Source: a virus
Direction: 5' to 3' (one strand)
Virus record (IMG/VR): IMGVR_UViG_3300035187_001913
Coordinates: 1 to 42,399 of that record
Length of the DNA stretch: 42,399 bases
Shown here piece by piece: positions 37,558 through 42,399 of this stretch (position 1 is its first letter; every line of letters begins with the position of its first letter). A program made the position numbers and the translations under genes. The notes beneath the pieces are model-generated. The model did not search any database. It saw nothing but the letters and a program-made list of their open reading frames with translations, and was not told the DNA's origin.

Positions 37558-37585
37558 CGCCCGAGGCTAACCCCTTGGGCGTTTT
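37558..37585 (+). terminator. terminator between tail fibres 1 and 2
   Basis: A 9-bp stem with one G-U pair: CGCCCGAGG (37558-37566) with CCTTGGGCG (37573-37581), loop CTAACC, then TTTT (37582-37585). It sits 21 bases upstream of the second fibre gene. On the minus strand the same hairpin is the leader of the lipoprotein ORF. Confidence 0.8.
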
Positions 37586-37606
37586 ACTTCTACCCCCGGA
37601 AGTGTT

Positions 37607-38815
37607 ATGCCAATCCCTAACAGCATCGCTGATCTATCCGCCACGGCGGCAAGTAACAGCCCGAGCGGGTCTGACTCTCCGACCGAGGGCGACAACTACC
37701 TGCGGGCGTTGTCGGCCATCATTAAGCAAGTCTACGAATCGACCTTCACCAACGCGCACGAAATTGAAACCGTGGCGGCCGGTGATACGGTGGTGACGTT
37801 CACTTCGTTGACCTACACAGTAGGGACAAACAGCGTATGGGGTATCTGTGATGGCGTCGTTTTCACCGCAGCGGGCGGCGACTTCACCGAAAACAGTTCG
37901 ACGCAGTTGACGCTGGCGGCGGCCTCCACTCGCTCGCGGACGTTTGTGTTCTTCGCTGGTCGGCCGCTGGCTACAGGCGTGCCGATCTCGTCCCTTAGCA
38001 GCAAGGGGATAGCCGAAGACGAGGCGGGCGGCCCTGCTGACGAAGCATCGTTCCACTTCCGCCGCCGCGCTAACTACAGCGGCGGAACGCCTGGGTTGGT
38101 GAACTCCGCGATTCGTGGCGATACGTTTGTCGAAAGCAGCCCGGGCTTACCTTCCACGGCCACGTCTTTCGAGTGGGCTGGGTGCTTCGTTGTTCACAAC
38201 CGCTCCCCGTTCGGTGAGAACGTCGGCGCCTATCGGCAGGGCATCAAGTACCCCGGTGCTGGCCCGACGTGGGGCGGCACTGACGAGATCATCGACTGGC
38301 AGACCGACCCGACAAGCGGTGCGGTCGGCTGTGAGCTGTCTTTCACGGCCAACGGGACGGACGCAAACCGCACTCGCGTTGGCTATGACATGGCTCTGCG
38401 TAAGCGCGATTCTGGCGGGGCGTCTCCGACACTTTCGTGGGGCTTCCGCATCCAGACAGAAACCGGCTCCAAGGTCAATCGAGCGTATGGATTCGCTCCA
38501 AGCGCAACGGTAGACATTGCTTTTGACGCAACGGAGGCCACGGTCGGCCAGGCTGCTTTGGCGATGGCTGAGAGCCAGCCAATTGCGTTTAACGCTGCGC
38601 TGTCTAGGAAGCTATTTCACGACGGGACCGGCCTCAAGTTCACGGACGCATCAAACAACCTCTTGTTCCGCCTGAACGACACCGGCATTCCGCAGTTCGG
38701 CATCGCCTCGACCGCAGCAGCGACCCCGGGCAGCTTCGCAGCCAACCGGACGATCCGCATTCAACAACTCGACGGGACCGTGCTCTACATCCCGGCAATG
38801 CTTTCGACGTGGTGA
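37607..38815 (+). CDS. tail fibre protein 2
   Basis: A 402-residue protein. Its first ~33 residues (MPIPNSIADLSATAASNSPS... EGDNYLR) closely repeat the anchor of the upstream fibre, while the rest differs. The long beta-rich body contains FHFRRRANYSGGTPG and TLSWGFRIQTETGSKVNRAY. The C-terminus (IQQLDGTVLYIPAMLSTW) resembles trimeric fibre ends. Likely host-range determinant. Confidence 0.8.
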   Translation: MPIPNSIADLSATAASNSPSGSDSPTEGDNYLRALSAIIKQVYESTFTNAHEIETVAAGDTVVTFTSLTYTVGTNSVWGICDGVVFTAAGGDFTENSSTQLTLAAASTRSRTFVFFAGRPLATGVPISSLSSKGIAEDEAGGPADEASFHFRRRANYSGGTPGLVNSAIRGDTFVESSPGLPSTATSFEWAGCFVVHNRSPFGENVGAYRQGIKYPGAGPTWGGTDEIIDWQTDPTSGAVGCELSFTANGTDANRTRVGYDMALRKRDSGGASPTLSWGFRIQTETGSKVNRAYGFAPSATVDIAFDATEATVGQAALAMAESQPIAFNAALSRKLFHDGTGLKFTDASNNLLFRLNDTGIPQFGIASTAAATPGSFAANRTIRIQQLDGTVLYIPAMLSTW

Positions 38816-38819
38816 CCGC

Positions 38820-39824
38820 ATGAGCAACGCACAGCGCAACGCGGACAACCTGAGCAAGTGGGTTGTCGGCAACCAAACCCCGGTCGCTGCATCAAAGATG
38901 CAGATTCAGAACCTGTTCGAGATTTCCTCGTTCAAGCTCGAAGACGAGGCCGGCATCTGGGCGCAGCAGACCTACACGGATTGGGGCTTCTCGCGCGAGT
39001 TCACCTCGACGACGGTGCCGTCTGCCGGCGGCTCACCCCTCTGTGTCGGGTTCTTCTACGCGAACAACAACAACAGCCCCGGCGACGTGGTGGCGCTGAT
39101 CGCCTCTGCGAACGCGCGCACGAACAACGACACGGTGTTCGGCGCAAACATCCTCGTTCGCAACGCCACCGGCACGACGGGCACCAAGCTCGTCGGCATG
39201 GAAATCGACGTGCAGCCCACTGGCGGCACGACGGTTGGTGCGGGAACTGCTGGCCTCTACATCAACGCCTTCAACGTGGCGATGACTGCCAACGCCATCC
39301 AGATCGGCGGTGTAGGCGGCGGCTCGTTCTCGGACGGCCTCGTGATCTCTGGCGTGACCGGCGCGGGCGTGAGCCCGAACGGCGCCACGACCATGAACTC
39401 GCTGGTGAACAGCGGCAGCGCCACCTACAACGACGCGGCGGTCGTGTTGACTAACGGGCATCGGCTGCGCTTCAGCGGCACCAGCAGCACGCACGGCTTC
39501 ATCTTCAACGACTCGTCCAACAACATGATTCTGGCGCCGGGCTCTGGCGGCAAGTTCGTGTTGACCAACAACGCCGGCAACAGCGCGCGAGTCTCGTTTG
39601 TGGACGATGGCGGGCAGGGCGTGGTGAACATCGAAACGAGCGGCGGCGAATACCGGCTCAACGGGACGCGCGTACTCGGGGCGCGGATCACTGGCTGGGG
39701 TATCGCAAACGCCGCTGTCCGGCCCGCGGCTTTCGACGCCAGCACGGCGACGCTTTCGCAGACGGCCCAAGCGTTGGCCGCCCTCATCAACGACTGCCGC
39801 ACTCACGGCTTCATCAACACATGA
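38820..39824 (+). CDS. tail fibre protein 3
   Basis: A 334-residue beta-rich protein (MSNAQRNADNLSKWVVGNQT...). The central part (FGANILVRNATGTTGTKLVG MEIDVQP) resembles phage fibre beta-helix stretches. The C-terminus (ASTATLSQTAQALAALINDC RTHGFI) is a short helical end found in many fibres. Third consecutive fibre gene; overlaps the next ORF by ATGA. Confidence 0.77.
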   Translation: MSNAQRNADNLSKWVVGNQTPVAASKMQIQNLFEISSFKLEDEAGIWAQQTYTDWGFSREFTSTTVPSAGGSPLCVGFFYANNNNSPGDVVALIASANARTNNDTVFGANILVRNATGTTGTKLVGMEIDVQPTGGTTVGAGTAGLYINAFNVAMTANAIQIGGVGGGSFSDGLVISGVTGAGVSPNGATTMNSLVNSGSATYNDAAVVLTNGHRLRFSGTSSTHGFIFNDSSNNMILAPGSGGKFVLTNNAGNSARVSFVDDGGQGVVNIETSGGEYRLNGTRVLGARITGWGIANAAVRPAAFDASTATLSQTAQALAALINDCRTHGFINT

Positions 39825-39922
39825 ACATTATCGAACTTATCGCGGCGCATGAGGCCGCCTGCCGTCGTGTCCGTGCGCAAGTCGCCGCGGCCCTGCAATC
39901 CGCCGAACCGTGGGGGATGTGA
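39821..39922 (+). CDS. 33-residue helical peptide
   Basis: MNIIELIAAHEAACRRVRAQ then VAAALQSAEPWGM. The ATG overlaps the fibre stop (ATGA 39821-39824) and the TGA overlaps the next ATG (TGATG), so it is well placed for coupled translation. Unknown function. Confidence 0.5.
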   Translation: MNIIELIAAHEAACRRVRAQVAAALQSAEPWGM

Positions 39923-40107
39923 TGACGCACGTCGAACTTGTCGCCAATCAACTAGCCGTCCAACGGAATCAGGCGCTCAACGCGCTGGCCGAGTCCGAAG
40001 CTCGATTAGCCGCTGCTACGGCCGAGATTGCGCAACTTCGCGGGAAGCTGGGCGAGCAGCCGCACAAGAAATACACGCCTGAGGAACTGGCGCGGGCAAG
40101 CGACTGA
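39922..40107 (+). CDS. small coiled-coil protein
   Basis: A 61-residue protein (MTHVELVANQLAVQRNQALN ALAESEARLAAATAEIAQLR...) that should form one long coiled coil. Start at 39922 overlaps the previous stop. Lies at the entry of the lysis module; function unknown. Confidence 0.66.
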   Translation: MTHVELVANQLAVQRNQALNALAESEARLAAATAEIAQLRGKLGEQPHKKYTPEELARASD

Positions 40108-40109
40108 CC

Positions 40110-40358
40110 ATGAACAGCAACCCCCACACCTTCGACCAAATCGCCTCGGAGGCAGCCAAGATCGCAACGTATGGCGGTGCTTCTTCCGCTGCTGTCGGCG
40201 GGTGGCTGCTGTCGAGCGAGGGCATGGCCCTTATCGGCGTGCTGCTGGCGGCTGCGGGCTTCGCCACCAATGCGTGGCTCGGCTGGCGCAGGGACCGCAG
40301 AGAGCAGCGCGAACACGAGGCGCGGATGAGCGCTCTGGGGGCTGACGATGACGCTTGA
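40110..40358 (+). CDS. holin-like membrane protein
   Basis: An 82-residue protein with two hydrophobic helices (GGASSAAVGGWLLSS, GMALIGVLLAAAGFATNAWL) followed by a strongly charged tail (GWRRDRREQREHEARM). This matches class II holins of the HP1/P2-like family. It would form inner-membrane lesions that start lysis. Overlaps the next membrane gene by 11 bases. Confidence 0.77.
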   Translation: MNSNPHTFDQIASEAAKIATYGGASSAAVGGWLLSSEGMALIGVLLAAAGFATNAWLGWRRDRREQREHEARMSALGADDDA

Positions 40359-40578
40359 CACCTTCGGCGGCCGGCGCTTCCTGCTGACGCTCGGCTGCGG
40401 CATCGCCACGACCGTCCTGCAGTTCTTCGGCAAGCTCGACCCGGCCGGCAGCACTTACGCGCTGGTCGTCATTGGCACTGTCGGGGCCTACATCACCGGC
40501 AACACCGTCCAGAAAGTGAAGGCTCCCAATGGCACGAACAATCGACAACTGGCGCGCGACAGTGAAGCAGTGGGCTGA
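40348..40578 (+). CDS. second holin-like membrane protein
   Basis: A 76-residue protein with two hydrophobic segments (FLLTLGCGIATTVLQFFG and TYALVVIGTVGAYITGNTVQ) and a polar C-terminus. It may be a second holin or antiholin partner of the preceding gene. Overlap with both neighbours indicates one lysis operon. Confidence 0.68.
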   Translation: MTLDTFGGRRFLLTLGCGIATTVLQFFGKLDPAGSTYALVVIGTVGAYITGNTVQKVKAPNGTNNRQLARDSEAVG

Positions 40579-40606
40579 GGCTGTGCTGCGCTGGTGGCGC
40601 TCGTGA
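40529..40606 (+). CDS. 25-residue Trp-rich peptide
   Basis: MARTIDNWRATVKQWAEAVL then RWWRS; an amphipathic, Trp/Arg-rich helix. It overlaps the second holin-like gene by 50 bases in another frame, and its stop overlaps the following GTG (GTGA 40603-40606). It could be a membrane-active lysis peptide, but only the overlap supports its translation. Confidence 0.38.
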   Translation: MARTIDNWRATVKQWAEAVLRWWRS

Positions 40607-40731
40607 GGCGGCTTGCCAATCTCGTCGCGCCGGTGGTTCTGTTCTTGCCGCTGGTGCTCATCGGCTTGGCAGTGACAGCCTATGACCTGTGCCGCAGCGT
40701 TACAGCCCGGCGCTTGTGGAGGCGCTTGTGA
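40603..40731 (+). CDS. 42-residue single-pass membrane protein
   Basis: VRRLANLVAPVVLFLPLVLI then GLAVTAYDLCRSVTARRLWR. One strong transmembrane helix flanked by arginines. GTG start and TGA stop overlap neighbours on both sides (GTGA each). Candidate holin, antiholin or pinholin component; no family recognised. Confidence 0.52.
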   Translation: MRRLANLVAPVVLFLPLVLIGLAVTAYDLCRSVTARRLWRRL

Positions 40732-41189
40732 TCGCCCGCGCTCTCGGCGCTGCTTTGCTGGCGTCAATCGTCGCCTTTGGCGTGCAGACATGGCGGCTCG
40801 ACTCCGCGACCGACACGCTGGCCAAGGAAAGACAAGTTGCCGCAAAGCAACTGGCCTTTGCCGAGCAGCAGGCCCGCGCGCAGGAGCACGAGTTCGCAGC
40901 CAATGCGAGAAAGGCAGCCAAAATCTATGCGACCCAATCCACTCGCGTCCGTGCTGACGCTGACAGTGCTCGTGATGAGCTTGACCGGCTGCGCGACACG
41001 CTCGGTAGCAGTGTCGCCCAAGCCCCCGACGATTCCGCCTCCGCCGCCCGAGCTGATGTCGCCGCCCGACTCGTCGTCGTGGTCAACGAATGTGCAGCGG
41101 CTATTCAAACGATGGCAGGAGCTGCTGACCGAACAGCCGCGCAGCTAGAAGCGCTGCAGCAGTACGTGACCGGAATCACTAAGGACTGA
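40728..41189 (+). CDS. Rz: inner-membrane spanin (Rz-like, DUF2514)
   Basis: A 153-residue protein from GTG 40728. N-terminal signal anchor (ALGAALLASIVAFGVQTW), then a periplasmic coiled coil (AKERQVAAKQLAFAEQQARA QEHEFAANARKAAK). DUF2514-type i-spanins have this form and length. It should pair with the o-spanin encoded inside it to fuse the two membranes at lysis. Confidence 0.82.
   Translation: MIARALGAALLASIVAFGVQTWRLDSATDTLAKERQVAAKQLAFAEQQARAQEHEFAANARKAAKIYATQSTRVRADADSARDELDRLRDTLGSSVAQAPDDSASAARADVAARLVVVVNECAAAIQTMAGAADRTAAQLEALQQYVTGITKD
40927..41148 (+). CDS. Rz1: outer-membrane spanin lipoprotein (Rz1-like), nested
   Basis: A 73-residue protein MRPNPLASVLTLTVLVMSLT-GCATRS. Signal with lipobox SLTGC, then a proline-rich segment (KPPTIPPPPPELMSPP). 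It lies wholly inside Rz in another frame, the classic embedded Rz/Rz1 arrangement. AAAGG occurs upstream of the ATG at 40927; longer frames lack the signal at the N-terminus. Confidence 0.85.
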   Translation: MRPNPLASVLTLTVLVMSLTGCATRSVAVSPKPPTIPPPPPELMSPPDSSSWSTNVQRLFKRWQELLTEQPRS

Positions 41190-41193
41190 CCCA

Positions 41194-41403
41194 ATGGCCC
41201 CGAAAACCAAGGGGCCAGCGCCCCGTGATCGAACGTGCAGCAACTGCCTCCACTTCAAGCCCGAGGCGGATGAACCGAGCATAGGCGAGTGCCGAATTAA
41301 CCCGCCCAGCGTGCTCTATGACGTGGAGGACGGTGCGTTCTCCATGTGGCCGGTGGTGTCTGCTGCAGACGACTACTGCGGCCAGCATCGAGGGAGCCAG
41401 TAA
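41194..41403 (+). CDS. small zinc-ribbon-like protein
   Basis: A 69-residue protein with CSNCLHF, GECRINPP and YCGQH, a four-cysteine arrangement typical of small phage zinc-binding proteins. It overlaps the phosphoesterase gene by one base (TAATG). Unknown role. Confidence 0.7.
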   Translation: MAPKTKGPAPRDRTCSNCLHFKPEADEPSIGECRINPPSVLYDVEDGAFSMWPVVSAADDYCGQHRGSQ

Positions 41404-42399
41404 TGCCGGCCCACAAGATGACCGCAGAGAAGATGGCCGAAGCGGTGGCCGCGCTTGAACGCAACGGCGGCAACGTCTGCAAAGCCTCCGAAGAGCTGGG
41501 CATCCCCCGCGGCACGCTTCAGTGCAGGCTCAGAGCAGCCAACATGCAGCGGGTTCACGTTGACAAGATCGTCAGCGTAGCCCCGGCCCCTGACCCGAAC
41601 GAACCGCTGGCCGAACTCATCGCCCGCAAGCGGCTGGGCCTGGCGCGGCAGCAGGCTCATGAGAAGTGGGCAAACCTCATCGACGTGCAAGTGAACGACC
41701 CCGGCCCTATCGGTGTCTTGCTTGTCGGCGATCCCCATGTGGACGATGACGGGTGCGACATTGGACGGCTAGAGGATGATCTGTCCACCGTTGGACGCAC
41801 CAAAGGGATGTACGCCGGGCATATAGGCGACCTCACCAACAACTGGGTAGGCCGGTTAGCACGTCTGTACGCACACCAGAGCACGACCTTCAGCGACGGG
41901 CTACGGCTGACCGAGTGGATGCTTGGCCTCGCGCCTAACCTCTTCGTCGTGAATGGAAACCACGACCTCTGGAACCAGGGCGGCGACCTTCTCCGCTTCA
42001 TCGTGTCGGCCGGCGCTCATCAGTCGCACGGCGCTAGGCTGGCCCTGCGGTGGCCAAACGGCAAAGAGGTGAGGCTTCACGCCCGCCACGACTTCCCCGG
42101 CAAGAGCCAGTTCTCAGACACCCACGGCATGAAGCGGGAGATCCTCTTCGGCCACCGTGACCACATCCTAGTCGCGGGTCATACCCACGTTGACGAGGCC
42201 CGCATAGAGCCGAGCCTAGAGGGTGACGTGCATTGGTTTTTCCGCGTGTCGGGCTACAAGGTCATGGACGATTACGCGAAGGAACACCGCTTCAGGCCGA
42301 AGCGCCTCGCGCCGTCTGTGGCGCTGGTGATCCAGCCGGACGCAAAGCCCGCCGAGGTGGTCAAGCCGTTCTGGTGCGTGGAAGCGGCGGCGGACTGGC
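41403..42399 (+). CDS. HTH-metallophosphoesterase (continues at 1-69)
   Basis: A 340-residue protein when joined across the contig end. Residues 1-45 form a Fis-like HTH (KMAEAVAALERNGGNVCKAS, EELGIPRGTLQCRL). Residues 100-310 are a calcineurin-like phosphoesterase with GDPH (D110, H112), GD (142-143), GNHD (185-188) and AGHTH (258-262). The complete metal-site set implies an active two-metal phosphatase or nuclease. Target unknown. It is the last late gene before the hairpin at 143-163. Confidence 0.88.
   Translation, partial: MPAHKMTAEKMAEAVAALERNGGNVCKASEELGIPRGTLQCRLRAANMQRVHVDKIVSVAPAPDPNEPLAELIARKRLGLARQQAHEKWANLIDVQVNDPGPIGVLLVGDPHVDDDGCDIGRLEDDLSTVGRTKGMYAGHIGDLTNNWVGRLARLYAHQSTTFSDGLRLTEWMLGLAPNLFVVNGNHDLWNQGGDLLRFIVSAGAHQSHGARLALRWPNGKEVRLHARHDFPGKSQFSDTHGMKREILFGHRDHILVAGHTHVDEARIEPSLEGDVHWFFRVSGYKVMDDYAKEHRFRPKRLAPSVALVIQPDAKPAEVVKPFWCVEAAADW
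42357..42399. repeat. terminal direct repeat, right copy
   Basis: Exact second copy of bases 1-43; see the left copy. Both lie within the phosphoesterase coding sequence, in the same reading frame. Confidence 0.95.

Noticed and set aside
18642-39824. Search for a diversity-generating retroelement (BPP-1-like phages of similar size carry one)
   Set aside because: No reverse transcriptase ORF and no template/variable repeat pair were seen near the fibre genes.
1-42399. CRISPR arrays, tRNA genes, insertion sequences
   Set aside because: No regularly spaced direct repeats, no cloverleaf-like sequence and no transposase-like ORF were recognised by eye; short tRNA-like motifs did not extend to full genes.

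Overview
The window is one complete, circularly closed genome of a temperate podovirus-type phage. Its first 43 bases are repeated exactly as its last 43, and a metallophosphoesterase gene runs off the end and finishes at base 69, so the unique circle is about 42.36 kb. The DNA is GC-rich throughout. The head genes follow a P22-like order (terminase, portal, scaffold, SU10-type capsid protein, adaptor, gp10-like nozzle protein, three putative ejection proteins, tail fibres). The GC content and protein style suggest a Burkholderiales (Comamonadaceae-like) host; that host is an inference, not something the sequence proves.

Layout. (1) 70-1638: likely attP region, tyrosine integrase (+), and an AlpA/excisionase-like gene (-) that overlaps the integrase tail to tail. 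(2) 1635-7881, minus strand: a long PL-type early operon. In transcription order it holds small ORFs, a Sak3/DUF1071-like annealing protein, an SSB-like protein with an acidic tip, a YbcO-like nuclease, NinB, an inserted cassette array, two unknown genes and xis. (3) 7853-8404: immunity region with a short repressor, a Cro-like protein, and mirror-image PL and PR promoters whose -10 boxes lie in the same operator AAGCATGCTT. (4) 8405-14428, plus strand: early right operon with HNH nuclease, winged-helix proteins, SF2 helicase, DNA methyltransferase, replication protein, resolvase and a Q-like antiterminator. (5) 14429-14592: late control region with a terminator. (6) 14593-39824: packaging, head, tail and host-interaction genes. 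These include an SGNH/SASA esterase module between portal and scaffold, and a four-gene glycosyltransferase/methyltransferase module between capsid protein and adaptor. (7) 39821-69 across the junction: lysis genes (holin-like membrane proteins, nested Rz/Rz1 spanins, no recognisable endolysin), a zinc-ribbon-like protein and an HTH-metallophosphoesterase.

The most remarkable part is 2303-4954. Here the small accessory genes are separated by five complete integron-type attC sites (GTTRRRY/RYYYAAC cores, imperfect L boxes with extrahelical bases) and flanked by a half site on each side. This is a cluster of attC sites without an integron integrase (a CALIN) inside the early operon of a temperate phage. 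All six cassettes carry their genes in the orientation opposite to attC polarity. In three of them the gene's stop codon is exactly the TTA of the cassette crossover core. Several cassette genes look like ordinary phage accessory genes, which suggests a phage-borne cassette pool.

How it probably works: CI holds PL and PR off in the lysogen. On induction PL expresses recombination genes, the cassette genes and xis, while PR expresses replication genes and then the Q-like protein. Q would let transcription pass the terminator before terS and drive the late genes through to the phosphoesterase. Two short antisense ORFs (a 40-residue lipoprotein and a 61-residue membrane protein) beside the tail-fibre genes are candidates for lysogen-expressed morons.
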